Below are positions 48,226 to 56,830 of a DNA stretch of 64,000 nucleotides, piece by piece. This stretch comes from Janthinobacterium saanense (GTDB lineage Bacteria > Pseudomonadota > Gammaproteobacteria > Burkholderiales > Burkholderiaceae_D), in NCBI RefSeq assembly GCF_014200675.1, contig NZ_JACHCI010000013.1, positions 1-64,000 on the forward strand, written 5' to 3'. Below the pieces are notes generated by a model. It did no database searches, was not told the origin of the DNA, and worked only from the letters and a program-made list of their open reading frames with translations. Each line of letters opens with the position of its first letter. Within the stretch, counting starts at the first letter, position 1. Position numbers and translations under genes: made by a program.

Positions 48226-50319
48226 TCAGGCTGCCAGCTCGGCGCTGATGTTGTCGCGGCGGGTCTCGAGCAGTTGCAGCGCTTGCCGCAGCGGCTGCGG
48301 ATCGATCCATTGTTCGATGTCGAAGTCGGTGGGCAGGTAGCCGCTGCCATGCAGGAATTGCTTGAAGTTGTCGAGCGCCGCCACCGAGCCTGGCGCCAGG
48401 TCGATATGCAGATTGTGGTGCAGCCTTGGGCCATACGCATGGCGCACCCACAGCTCGGGGCTTTTGGTTTCGCGGGCGATATAGGCGGTCGTTTCGGTGG
48501 GGTGCGCTTCTGCCCAGCGGCCGGCGGCGATGGTGCGCGCCAGCACCCGGGCCACCAGGTCAGGGCGCGCATCGAGCAGTGCCTGATCGACTGTCAGCGG
48601 GCGCGGTGCGCCGTTATTTGCATGCAGCAGACGATTGCCTTGCTGGCTGATGTCGACGATCACATCGGCCTGCGCCAGGTTGGCGGCGGCCAGTCCGGTC
48701 GCGCCCTTGGCGAACACCACATCGACCTCGCCGCTGATCAGCGCATGCACTTCCCGGCTGAATTCTTGCTGGCCATGCGTGCGCAGCAGGCGCGCAAAAC
48801 CCTGTTCGTCGACCGGCCTGGCATCGGCCAGTCCCAGCGGCGCATAGGGCAGGTCGACCAATTTCACGTCGTCGAGTGTCAGGCCGGCCACGTCAAGCAG
48901 CGTGCTGAAGCCGCGCAGCGCGGTGGCGCGGTGGAAGTCTACCACCCCGGAAACCAGGTTTTTGGGCAGACCGAAGCGTTTACCGCGCAGTTGTTCCACG
49001 CTGGCGATGCCGCTGCCGCGCAAGGCCAGCAGGCCCTGGAATTCATCGACCCAGGTCAGGCCGATCACACGCGTGGCCGCGCCGGAGGAACGCGCCCACA
49101 GCGCCGGGATATTGCCGCCCTGGCGGAACGAGTGCGGCTGCGAGTGGGTAAAGTGCGAGCGCCGTATGGCCGGGTCGTCCGCATCTTGCAAGGCGCGCAT
49201 TTGCAGGCCGTCAGCGGCGAATTCCTGCGCCAGCCAGCCTTGCTGGATAGCGATGCCGAACGGCGTGGGCGCCGGGCAGCGGGTGTACCAGAGCGTGTCG
49301 ATGGTGGTGGACATGGTGGGTGCTCCTCTGTGTATGGTCGGTGGTTGGACGATGCGGTGGATGTTTGCAGGGGCTGTGGCGTCACTGGCAAGCGTGGTAT
49401 CGCGATGCAGTTCCAGGTCGATGGCCTGGCGTGTCAGCTGGGGCGCGAAATGGCGGATGAATTCATAGGTGTAGCTGCGCAGGTAGGCGCCGCGCCGCAC
49501 CGCCAGCCAGGTGGTGCTGGCGGCGAACAAATGGCCCGCGTCCAGCGCCCGCAAGCCTGCGTCGTGTTCGGCGTCGAACGCCACCGATGCCAGCACGCCG
49601 ACCCCAAGGCCGAGCCGTACATAGTCTTTGATGACGTCGGAATCCATCGCCGTCAGCACCACATCGGGGCTCAGGCCGGTGGTGGCGAACGCCTGGTCGA
49701 TATGGCGCCGGCCGGTGAAGCCATGGTCATAGGTTAGCAGCGGGAATTGCACCAGAGCGCGCAAGGTCAGCGGACCCAGTTCCAGCAAGGGGTGGCCGTC
49801 TGGCACCAGCACCAGATGACTCCAGCGGTAGCAGGGAAAGGCGGCCAGTTCCGGGTAGGCCGCCAGGCCTTCGGTGGCGATGCCGATGTCTGCCTTGCCT
49901 GCGATGACAGACCTGGCGATGTCTTCCGGCGTGTTTTGCTGTAGCGCGACGCGCACGTCGGGAAACGCGCCGCGAAACCCCAGCATCGCTTGCGGCAGCG
50001 CGTAGCGGGCCTGGGTATGGGTGGTGGAAATACCCAGTACGCCGCTGGCGAGCGCCGTATATTCGACGCCGGCGCCTTGCAGCTTGCCGGCCTCGATCAG
50101 CAGGCGTTCCACGATGGGCATGATGGCCCGGCCCGAGTCGCTCAGGCCAGTAATGCGTTTGCCGCTGCGTTCAAAGATGGCGAACCCCATCGCGTCTTCC
50201 ATATCGCGCACATGACGGCTGATGCCTGGCTGCGTCATGCCCATGGCGCTGGCCATCTGGCTCAGATTGAAGCTGTGGCGTGGCAGTTCGAGGATAGTCC
50301 GTAATTGTTGAAAATTCAT
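48226..50319 (-). CDS. CysB/Cbl-type LysR regulator fused to a DszB-like desulfinase, copy 2
   Basis: One uninterrupted reading frame of about 697 residues. Residues 1-310 are a complete LysR-type regulator of the CysB/Cbl/SsuR group: HTH around MGMTQPGISRHVRDMED, then ISTTHTQARYALPQAM, LTYDHGFTGRRHIDQAF and DSDVIKDYVRLGLGVGVLA. After a linker of about 30 residues comes a full DszB-like domain (LWYTRCPAPTPFGIA and RSHFTHSQPHSFRQGGNIP), with Cys13, His54 and Arg64 counted from the internal ATG at 49314. That internal ATG has AGGAG 8 bases upstream, so a free desulfinase may also be made. It heads the importer-LLM operon. A stop codon lost between two formerly separate genes is the alternative. 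Confidence 0.8.
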   Translation of the reverse strand: MNFQQLRTILELPRHSFNLSQMASAMGMTQPGISRHVRDMEDAMGFAIFERSGKRITGLSDSGRAIMPIVERLLIEAGKLQGAGVEYTALASGVLGISTTHTQARYALPQAMLGFRGAFPDVRVALQQNTPEDIARSVIAGKADIGIATEGLAAYPELAAFPCYRWSHLVLVPDGHPLLELGPLTLRALVQFPLLTYDHGFTGRRHIDQAFATTGLSPDVVLTAMDSDVIKDYVRLGLGVGVLASVAFDAEHDAGLRALDAGHLFAASTTWLAVRRGAYLRSYTYEFIRHFAPQLTRQAIDLELHRDTTLASDATAPANIHRIVQPPTIHRGAPTMSTTIDTLWYTRCPAPTPFGIAIQQGWLAQEFAADGLQMRALQDADDPAIRRSHFTHSQPHSFRQGGNIPALWARSSGAATRVIGLTWVDEFQGLLALRGSGIASVEQLRGKRFGLPKNLVSGVVDFHRATALRGFSTLLDVAGLTLDDVKLVDLPYAPLGLADARPVDEQGFARLLRTHGQQEFSREVHALISGEVDVVFAKGATGLAAANLAQADVIVDISQQGNRLLHANNGAPRPLTVDQALLDARPDLVARVLARTIAAGRWAEAHPTETTAYIARETKSPELWVRHAYGPRLHHNLHIDLAPGSVAALDNFKQFLHGSGYLPTDFDIEQWIDPQPLRQALQLLETRRDNISAELAA
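49312..49327 (-). promoter_or_regulatory. Internal ribosome site and start codon for a free DszB-like protein
   Basis: On the minus strand AGGAG (49327-49323), 8 bases, then ATG (49314-49312). This is a better ribosome site than that of the fused gene's own start, so internal initiation is likely. Confidence 0.65.
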
Positions 50320-50331
50320 GGAAGTTCTCAT

Positions 50332-50878
50332 ATCGCACGCCCGTCGGGAGCACGGCTAGCCTCTATCAAATGCGGCACAAAATGCGTCCCTGCTGTGATA
50401 CCGGCTGCGTCGCAAGGCTTTCAACATACAAGCCTAAAGCGGGGTGCAACAGATGAGAACGAAGCTTTTTGGCGTCGCATATCTGTTTTTGTCATGGTTT
50501 GACAGCCGTATTGCTGCGGCGCCTGAAACACATATGCATATGCGCAAACGCGCTGTTTTTTTGAGAAGAAACAGGGTATTCAAGGCGCAACAGATGCGTT
50601 TCTTGATTCAATTGGCAAGCATCTCGCCTGGCTTCTTTTTACAAAGTGGATGAAGATAGTTGCGCGATGCATGCGGGCTATGAAGAAAAGATGATGTTGT
50701 TTTTAGGGCCGGCTTAGGCCCTCTGGTTTTATGTCCCGGAAATTGCAGTGCTATGTAGTCATTATTATAAATAATATAATATTGACCGATTTGAGCCACA
50801 GGCAGTGACAGCTTGGCGATATACTCACACTTGCGTGGTGAAACTGGCCTACTTTATTTAAATCTTGAAAGAATCTCG
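50332..50878. other. 547-base intergenic region upstream of the fused regulator gene
   Basis: No convincing gene. On the minus strand TTGAAA, 18 bases, TATCAC (around 50422-50393) is a weak promoter candidate for the regulator-desulfinase operon. The words GCAACAGATG occur twice (near 50447 and 50588). AT-rich DNA at 50760-50785 (ATTATTATAAATAATATAAT) is a probable promoter zone for the plus-strand gene at 50879. The locus motif ATTCGTTT-N20-TATAGT was not found here. Confidence 0.4.
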
Positions 50879-51343
50879 ATGAAAGCTTTGTTTGTGTTGC
50901 TGTTCGTGTCAGGTGCGGCCTTGGCGGATGATGCCGCCATGTTGCAATGCCGTTCCATCGCTGATGTCCCTGGCCGCGTGGCATGTTATGACGCTATTCC
51001 ATTGGGCAAGGCTGCGCCGGTTGCCGCCGCTCCTGCCGTGGTGGCGCCAACAGCGCAGCAGCGCGAACAGCGTTTTGGCATGGAAACGATCAAGCCTGCC
51101 AAAGCGGCCGCGGTAGAAGACAATTCGATCAGCAGCACCATTGCCGGCAAGTTTGACGGCTGGAGCGGCAATACATTGATCAAGTTGAGCAATGGCCAGG
51201 TGTGGCGCATTGTCGATGGCAGCTCGGCCGTGCTGTCGCCGATGAGCAATCCGAAAGTGACGGTCGAGCGTAATTTCGTCGGCACCTTCTTCCTGAAGAT
51301 CGAAGGCACGAATAATTCGCCGAAGGTGCGCCGCGTACAGTAA
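50879..51343 (+). CDS. Secreted conserved hypothetical protein
   Basis: About 154 residues. The signal peptide (MKALFVLLFVSGAALA-DD) directs it to the periplasm. The mature N-terminus has CRSIADVPGRVACYDAI, a two-cysteine motif common to a group of small exported proteobacterial proteins, followed by an Ala/Pro linker and a beta-rich C-terminal domain (KFDGWSGNTLIKLSNGQVWRIV to PKVTVERN). GAAAG lies upstream of ATG 50879. No enzymatic role can be assigned. Confidence 0.75.
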   Translation: MKALFVLLFVSGAALADDAAMLQCRSIADVPGRVACYDAIPLGKAAPVAAAPAVVAPTAQQREQRFGMETIKPAKAAAVEDNSISSTIAGKFDGWSGNTLIKLSNGQVWRIVDGSSAVLSPMSNPKVTVERNFVGTFFLKIEGTNNSPKVRRVQ

Positions 51344-51355
51344 GCAATCAGTAAA

Positions 51356-51955
51356 TTAGTCTGGATCGGGCGTGTCGTGCCAGACGATGCGCCCATTGCC
51401 TGCCTCGTCCAGGCGCGCCAGCAGGGTATCGGCCGCCTTGTCCGCCAGGCTGAAATCGAATAGCACGGCGTGACCATGCTGTACTTCCAGCAAAGTGGCG
51501 CTGGCCGCCTCCAGCTCGCGGCGTAGCATGCCTTCCATGGCGTAGGGCAACGAGCAGCGCAGCGCCCGCTGGCGCACGATGGCTATTTTCTCTGCCTGCA
51601 GCAGCGCCTGCGCCACGCTATCGGTATAAGCACGCACCAGGCCGCCCGCGCCCAGCTTCACGCCGCCGAAATAACGCACCACCGTCGCCAGCACGCCTTC
51701 CAGATCCTGGTGGCGCAACACATCGAGCATGGGCCGCCCGGCCGTGCCGCTCGGTTCGCCATCATCGACGGCCGCCGATTGCCCACCCGCCAGCAACGCC
51801 CAGCACACATGGCAGGCGCCAGGATGCTGCGCCTTCAAACCGTTCACCACCTGCTGTGCGGCTGCCCGGTCCGTCATGGGCTGCACGCAGCCGATAAAAC
51901 GGCTTTTCTTGATGATCAGTTCGCTGTGGACAGGCGTGGCAATGGTGGACGGCAT
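51356..51955 (-). CDS. YigZ/IMPACT family protein
   Basis: About 199 residues. The N-terminal IMPACT domain shows the typical KKSRFIGCVQPM, HPGACHVCWALL, DDGEPSGTAGRPML and RYFGGVKLGAGGLVRAY, and the C-terminal part is the small DUF1949 domain. The family is widespread; the eukaryotic relative modulates translation control, and bacterial members are thought to bind nucleic acid. The start is taken at ATG 51955, which has no clear ribosome site. Confidence 0.9.
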   Translation of the reverse strand: MPSTIATPVHSELIIKKSRFIGCVQPMTDRAAAQQVVNGLKAQHPGACHVCWALLAGGQSAAVDDGEPSGTAGRPMLDVLRHQDLEGVLATVVRYFGGVKLGAGGLVRAYTDSVAQALLQAEKIAIVRQRALRCSLPYAMEGMLRRELEAASATLLEVQHGHAVLFDFSLADKAADTLLARLDEAGNGRIVWHDTPDPD

Positions 51956-52022
51956 AAGGAGCAGGGCGGCGGGCAAAGCAATATGATAGAGGAAATGCAC
52001 GCGTCGGACGAGGCCGGGCCGA

Positions 52023-52280
52023 TTACGCTACTGTCCCCGCGACCAGCTCGCGCAGCTTCGCATCGCGCACCTGCAAGAGCTCGAACAGGCCCAGCGCGTG
52101 CAGGGCCGGCAGCGCTTCGACGATGTCGCGCTCCGCTTCCGCTTGCTGATCGTCGCTGCTGGCCGGGTCCAGCCAGACGCGGGCGTTGAACAGGAAGGCG
52201 CCCACCGTCCCCTTGCGCACGGTAACGTCATTGAATTGCCCCTGGTTTTGTTCGTCGGGTAACAGGTCTTCTGCACGCAT
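52023..52280 (-). CDS. Small conserved hypothetical protein
   Basis: An 85-residue soluble protein (MRAEDLLPDEQNQGQFNDV at the start, then GTVGAFLFNARVWLDP). AGGAG lies 6 bases upstream of the ATG, supporting that it is real. No domain is recognised. It is divergent from the AraC regulator, with about 67 bases between the two start codons, which could make it a target of that regulator. Confidence 0.65.
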   Translation of the reverse strand: MRAEDLLPDEQNQGQFNDVTVRKGTVGAFLFNARVWLDPASSDDQQAEAERDIVEALPALHALGLFELLQVRDAKLRELVAGTVA

Positions 52281-52347
52281 GATGTACTCCTGTGGTGGTT
52301 GAGAGGCTCCACTGTATGATGAGGCGATTGTCTTGTCTGCCTTGTTT

Positions 52348-53112
52348 ATGCCTATCGATACTTCAAATCAGCCAACGCCGGTGCCCTTGCATGCTGTGCT
52401 AATTTCCCAGCCGCAGGAAAGGCTGACACCTGCCCACAGCCACGCCAGCGGCCAGCTATTTGGCGCCGTGCGCGGCTTGCTGTCCATCGGTGCCGAGACA
52501 GCGCAGTGGGTAGTGCCGGCCAGCCACTGCGTGTGGATGCCGCCGCATCACGTTCACTCCCTGCGCTCGCATGGCCCGTTTGCGGGCTGGAGCGTGTATG
52601 TGGATGAGGCCGCTTGTGTCGGCTTGCCCGCTGCACCCTGCGTGCTGCGCGTGTCCGAGCTGCTGCGCGTGGCCGTGGCGCGCGCCGCCAGCTGGAACGG
52701 TCAGGTGCGGGACGAGCGGCAGGCCAGGGTGGCAGGCGTGATCCTCGATGAAATCGCCGCCGCGCCACATGAAGCGCTGGGCTTGCCGCTGCCCAGCGAT
52801 CCTCGTTTGCTGCGGGTAGCGCGTGCCGTGCTGGATGACCTGGCTGGCGAGCATGCAGTAGAGGCTTTGGCTGCCTGGGCTGGCCTCTCGCCGCGCACCC
52901 TGGTGCGCCGTTTTACGGCCGAAACAGGCTTCCACTTTTCCGCCTGGCGCCAGCGCGCCCGCATCCTGCGCGCCCTGGAATTGCTGGCCGCCGGTCAGCC
53001 CGTCACCAGCATCGCGCTGGACCTGGGCTACGACAATGTGAGCGCCTTCATCGCCATGTTCAAGCGCGTGATGGGCGTGACGCCGGGAAAGTATGGGGAA
53101 GGGCAGGAGTAG
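52348..53112 (+). CDS. AraC-family transcriptional regulator with cupin sensor domain
   Basis: About 254 residues. The N-terminal cupin-like sensor (TPAHSHASGQLFGAVRG, VWMPPHHVHSLRSHG) has His residues positioned as in small-ligand or metal-sensing members. The C-terminal HTH_18 domain carries AVEALAAWAGLSPRTLVRRFTAETG and SIALDLGYDNVSAFIAMFKRVMG. ATG 52348 is preferred to TTG 52333. It probably controls itself and the divergent small gene. The ligand is unknown. Confidence 0.88.
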   Translation: MPIDTSNQPTPVPLHAVLISQPQERLTPAHSHASGQLFGAVRGLLSIGAETAQWVVPASHCVWMPPHHVHSLRSHGPFAGWSVYVDEAACVGLPAAPCVLRVSELLRVAVARAASWNGQVRDERQARVAGVILDEIAAAPHEALGLPLPSDPRLLRVARAVLDDLAGEHAVEALAAWAGLSPRTLVRRFTAETGFHFSAWRQRARILRALELLAAGQPVTSIALDLGYDNVSAFIAMFKRVMGVTPGKYGEGQE

Positions 53113-53126
53113 ATGGGGAACAATGC

Positions 53127-53157
53127 AAAAAGCCAACTGCGAACAGTTGGCTTTTTC
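53127..53157. terminator. Bidirectional terminator (AraC gene and tRNA-Lys)
   Basis: Arms AGCCAACTG and CAGTTGGCT around a 4-base loop, A-run on the left and T-run on the right. Confidence 0.85.
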
Positions 53158-53172
53158 TTTACTGCAAATTCT

Positions 53173-53248
53173 TGGTAGGCCGTGCGGGATTCGAACCTGC
53201 GACCAACGGATTAAAAGTCCGCTGCTCTACCAGCTGAGCTAACGACCC
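53173..53248 (-). tRNA. tRNA-Lys (anticodon TTT), copy 1
   Basis: The complement reads GGGTCGTTAGCTCAGCTGG, an anticodon loop CTTTTAA (anticodon TTT), T-loop GGTTCGAATCC and a 3' end ACGGCCTACCA with encoded CCA. It is 76 nt with all four arms pairing. It is followed by the terminator at 53127-53157. Confidence 0.97.
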
Positions 53249-53512
53249 AAGGGCGGCTATTATGGCGGAAACAAGCCGGTCTGGCAAGGTGTGGCAGGTG
53301 TTTCTTTTCTGCAAGTGAATAAGGCCATTGATCTATTGGCATCTTATTTATTGCACTTTTCAAGTTGAAAACGAGGAGGCCGGCGGCGTGCCGGAGCTCC
53401 TGCGGCTTTCGGTCAGTTAAACCTGTGCTATGCCCGAGGGGGGGTAAGCAAAAGCGGTAAAACTATAATTTTGGATATTAATCCGTGCCACACGTCAAGG
53501 TCAGCCGCATTT
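53249..53512. other. Intergenic DNA inside the tRNA-flanked region, no gene seen
   Basis: 264 bases, visibly more AT-rich than neighbouring genes around 53320-53360 and 53455-53480. It holds no reading frame of interest and no clear terminator for the large gene that ends at 53513. Confidence 0.5.
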
Positions 53513-55990
53513 TTATGCGGCCAGCTTTTCGCAGGCGTCTACAATGTGTTCTGCGTCGTATCCAAAGGCCGGACGTTGCTTTACCACGCTGACCACCAGC
53601 GGCTTGATGATGGCGTTGGCCATCGCACGCCGATTGGGTGCCGCATGTAGCACTTCCAGACTTTTAGGTGTCAATGCCTGGTCGAGATTAGCGCTGAGGT
53701 TATTCATTTCGAACTCAGTCAGCACGAAGTTGCGCGCCAGATATTCAGTCTGGGAGCGGATAATACGCAGCATGCGTTGTTGATCATCCTCCATCAATGT
53801 ACCGGCAATATGATTGGTGATGGTTCCCGCAACCACGCCACCGATGGCGCCACCCACGAAGCGGCCTACCCACAGGCCCGCTGGACCAAATGGGCTGCCT
53901 GCAGCAGCGCCAATCAGCGAACCGGCGATACCACCGGCTACACTGGATGAAGCGACTGCCATATTTTTCAGGAATTGTGCATTGGATATGCTTCCTCTGA
54001 TCAGCTTGATCAGATCTGGTCCCGTCGTCACCGCAATCAGTACGACCGAGGTGACAATCGTGCCACGCATTGCGTTAGACACGCCATTGCGGTTAACCCC
54101 AAATCCTTGCGCCAGGAATTGCCTGATGCCAGGAGATAACTTCTCCGCATCCACAAACTTCAGTAACAGCTGCACGCTTTCCAGTCGATGCAGTTGCTGC
54201 GTGCCCACATAGACGGCCAGCGATTTGCCAAAGGTTTTCCCGCCTTGGACCACCGCCACGCGCAAAGCGATTTCCCTGTCACCCGTCTGTAGATAAAACA
54301 GGCAGGCGGTGATGCCGAAGCTGATGCCACCTGCCGTCAGCCCAACGATCGTGCCTTCTGCCAGATCGTAAGTCAGCGATTCGACCGTACCGAATTTGGT
54401 AATGTTCCTGGCCTGCTCATAGGTCAGGTGGCCTTTGCGTACCAGTTTGCTGGCCTCTGCTGGGTCGCTTACTCCATCAACCTTGCCGTCTTTAATCTTA
54501 TTAGACATGGTCTCGACCGCTTTGTCGTACTGGTCCCTGGGAACCTCGAGCTGCATCGGCTGGCCATTTGGATCGACGTAGCGATACTGTCCTTCATCGC
54601 CGTTGAAGGCGGCATTCACGCTGCGTTGCGCTGTGCTGCAATACTTGGTCTGGATATGTTGACTATCCACAATACGGTCTGCGCCATCCTTGGCATTGTT
54701 ACCACCGACCAAGTCGGCTTTTTTACCGCTGAGGGCGTCCAGGCGATGGTTGGCTTGTTCGGCGGCAAAGCCATGTCCCTGGCCGTTAGCGGCAAAGATC
54801 TTGTGATTCTCACGCCATGCACTAGCGCCTGCCATGATGATCAGGCCAGAGCTGCTGGCGTCGGCAAGGAAATTGCCGTATTCGCTTTCGCGGATTTCCT
54901 CGCAGGCTTTTTCAGTTTGACGGCACAAGGTCGAGCAGTACCAATCGCTATGCTGGCCATGTTCCTCCTGCGGCTTTTCTTCAACGACGCTACACGCAAT
55001 GCACTTATGATACAGATGCGTATGCTTGTAATGGATGTAGTAATTTTGTTCGCTGAATTCGTAACGTTCGCCGTGCGTGAAATGCCGCTCCGCATATTCG
55101 CGACTGTTTTCGTCGGATAAGTTTAATAAGGCTTTAATTAGTGAGATGAAGTCGTGTTCTTCCATGCGAAGTTTGCTTTCAACCGCTGCGTGCAGCTTGG
55201 CACACTGTTCGTCATACCACGCGCGATTGAATAGCCAGACATTGTCACCCAGTTCCAATTCCTCTACGTATTGCTGTTCCAATATCAGCATGAGTACGCC
55301 GTGATACAGCGGTTCAGTTTTTTTAGCGGATAGATCGTCGCTTTGCAACAGTTCATTCAGGTAGGCTGTAGAGTTCAACACCCGTACCGACAACATTTTT
55401 TGATGCACATCTTCCAGCAATTTACGACAATTGACTTCCTGCTGTAATAAATAGCCGACAGCACATACGCAGATGATCCAGTACACGCTACTAAGACGCC
55501 AGTCGCTCCAGACGGTGATGCTTTCAGCAAAGCAAGCGGTAGCGAAAACCAGGCAGGATGCAAAAAACAAGCGAAAGAAATCGCGGTCGGCAGTCGAGAA
55601 AAATTTGATGGCGACACTTAGCTTCTGAGCGCCCACGCGTTTGCGATGGTGTAGTAAAGTCAAGCCCAGCAATAGCAGTGGCAAGGAGTATTTCAAGGAG
55701 GCCCAACTGATCGGCGCCACATCGGGATGCTGCCCGGTCAGCAATGAGGCGAAGATGGCTACGCACCCTGCAAACAGCAGTGTGGCGAAAATCAGCCGTA
55801 GGCGCAACAGGCGGAATATGCGTTCAAAAAACAGGGCAATTACGCCTTGCACGCCGCACAATATGCCCAGCGCGAGAACCAGCAGGATGCCGATCAAGCC
55901 CAACAAGAACTTGAACAAAAACTTCATCAGCGCCAGTGCAAGCACTAGCGCAATTATTCCAACGATCAACTGCAGCACGTAATACTCCAT
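53513..55990 (-). CDS. Large membrane protein with Cys cluster, nuclease-like motif and glycine zipper
   Basis: An 825-residue protein. Residues 1-185 hold about six hydrophobic helices. Residues 330-363 hold a cysteine cluster (C330-x2-C333, C352-x3-C356, C363) that could bind zinc. Residues 405-480 contain GHGFAAE, NNAKDGADRIVD and HIQTKYC; Glu411, Asp438 and Gln447-x-Lys449 are ordered as in a PD-(D/E)xK-type nuclease core. Residues 670-730 form a glycine-zipper membrane segment (GGIAGSLIGAAAG, GGAIGGVVAG). The base composition is lower in GC than that of its neighbours. It sits alone between tRNA-Lys repeats, which suggests horizontal gain. An effector or defence role is possible but speculative. 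Confidence 0.7.
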   Translation of the reverse strand: MEYYVLQLIVGIIALVLALALMKFLFKFLLGLIGILLVLALGILCGVQGVIALFFERIFRLLRLRLIFATLLFAGCVAIFASLLTGQHPDVAPISWASLKYSLPLLLLGLTLLHHRKRVGAQKLSVAIKFFSTADRDFFRLFFASCLVFATACFAESITVWSDWRLSSVYWIICVCAVGYLLQQEVNCRKLLEDVHQKMLSVRVLNSTAYLNELLQSDDLSAKKTEPLYHGVLMLILEQQYVEELELGDNVWLFNRAWYDEQCAKLHAAVESKLRMEEHDFISLIKALLNLSDENSREYAERHFTHGERYEFSEQNYYIHYKHTHLYHKCIACSVVEEKPQEEHGQHSDWYCSTLCRQTEKACEEIRESEYGNFLADASSSGLIIMAGASAWRENHKIFAANGQGHGFAAEQANHRLDALSGKKADLVGGNNAKDGADRIVDSQHIQTKYCSTAQRSVNAAFNGDEGQYRYVDPNGQPMQLEVPRDQYDKAVETMSNKIKDGKVDGVSDPAEASKLVRKGHLTYEQARNITKFGTVESLTYDLAEGTIVGLTAGGISFGITACLFYLQTGDREIALRVAVVQGGKTFGKSLAVYVGTQQLHRLESVQLLLKFVDAEKLSPGIRQFLAQGFGVNRNGVSNAMRGTIVTSVVLIAVTTGPDLIKLIRGSISNAQFLKNMAVASSSVAGGIAGSLIGAAAGSPFGPAGLWVGRFVGGAIGGVVAGTITNHIAGTLMEDDQQRMLRIIRSQTEYLARNFVLTEFEMNNLSANLDQALTPKSLEVLHAAPNRRAMANAIIKPLVVSVVKQRPAFGYDAEHIVDACEKLAA

Positions 55991-56273
55991 TATTTTTTAA
56001 TAAACAAATAATTACACAAAACAATGTAATTTGGAAATATTTATATTGCCCTTGATAGCTCTGGAAAGCACCCGGGTCACGAGGTTTGCGAGAAATGCTT
56101 TGCACGGCGCATCTATCCAGATAACGATCAACGCCGATCATGTCGTGTGCTTAAAAGTATGGATGAGGGACAGTTTGTAGTTGATGCTCATGCCGTCGAT
56201 GCGCATGTCGTCGACGGTGGAGTCGCCCTCGATCAGCATGGGGTAGCTATTCCAGTAAATGGATTAAGAAGCG

Positions 56274-56307
56274 AAAAAGCCCACGAACCGAAGTTTGTGG
56301 GCTTTTT
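56274..56307. terminator. Terminator-like hairpin beside the tRNA fragment
   Basis: Arms AGCCCAC and GTGGGCT with A-run and T-run on either side. It is nearly the same hairpin as the one beside tRNA-Lys copy 2 (57855-57892), so it was probably copied together with the tRNA 3' end. Confidence 0.75.
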
Positions 56308-56323
56308 CAATGCTGCAAATTCC

Positions 56324-56375
56324 TGGTAGGCCGTGCGGGATTCGAACCTGCGACCAAGGGATTACAAGTCTGCGC
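56324..56375 (-). pseudogene. Truncated tRNA-Lys fragment (3' half)
   Basis: From the CCA end through the T-arm to the anticodon stem this matches tRNA-Lys exactly up to ...GCGACCAA, then drifts (GGGATTACAAGTCTG against CGGATTAAAAGTCCG) and is lost. No D-arm or 5' acceptor follows. Such a 3' tRNA copy is what site-specific integration into a tRNA gene leaves as an attachment repeat. Confidence 0.8.
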
Positions 56376-56830
56376 TTCGAACAAGCCGAAACCCGTATGA
56401 ATAATAGCGTTAGGCGGATCAGGTGGGGAGTGTTTTACCCTGTTAACCGTGAGTTTTGGCCCCGCAACAGCGAATGTGGCCGCGGAATATTCCCCACTTT
56501 CGTGCCCTGATTTCTTTTTCGACATGCGTACTGCCCGCCCGACCACGACTCTTGAAATGTGACACATTGCCGCTGGACCGCGTGTCCAGTTTGGCTGGAT
56601 TAGCTACTCTGCCGGCGCAGGTCAGCTATCCATCCTGAGTTGCCCTGCAATACCACTGCACAAAGGCATTAAATTGGTATGGTCTGCCCAAGCGGCTCTC
56701 TAAGGCGCTACCCACTCAGGAAATGCACTTGCAGAGGCGACTGGTATGCTCGGTTTAATGACTTTATGAAACCACTTGACTGGCCATTGTTAGACTTGCA
56801 TTCTGGCAACATCACTCACTCACCTAGAAT

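Larger units (their letters stand above)
55991..56830. other. 840-base region between cassettes with remnants only
   Basis: The first 60 bases are AT-rich (ATTTTTTAATAAACAAATAA) and likely hold the promoter of the large membrane protein. Short reading frames at 55824-56141 and 56147-56329 show no coding character. The region then holds a terminator (56274-56307), a tRNA fragment (56324-56375) and about 450 bases of AT/GC-mixed DNA without genes. ACCGTGAGTTTTGG and ATATTCCCCACTTTCG near 56445-56505 recall mobile-element ends but are too short to name. Confidence 0.5.

Noticed and set aside
50444-50653. Sixty-nine-residue reading frame in the gap upstream of the fused regulator
   Set aside because: No ribosome site, mixed composition, and no domain; likely chance.
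55824-56329. Two short reading frames around the start of the large membrane protein
   Set aside because: One overlaps the 5' end of that gene in another frame and the other is a low-complexity Val/Asp/His stretch running into a terminator.
56445-56520. Possible end of an IS21-like element (ATATTCCCCACTTTCG region)
   Set aside because: Only short resemblance; no transposase remnant, second end or target duplication was seen.
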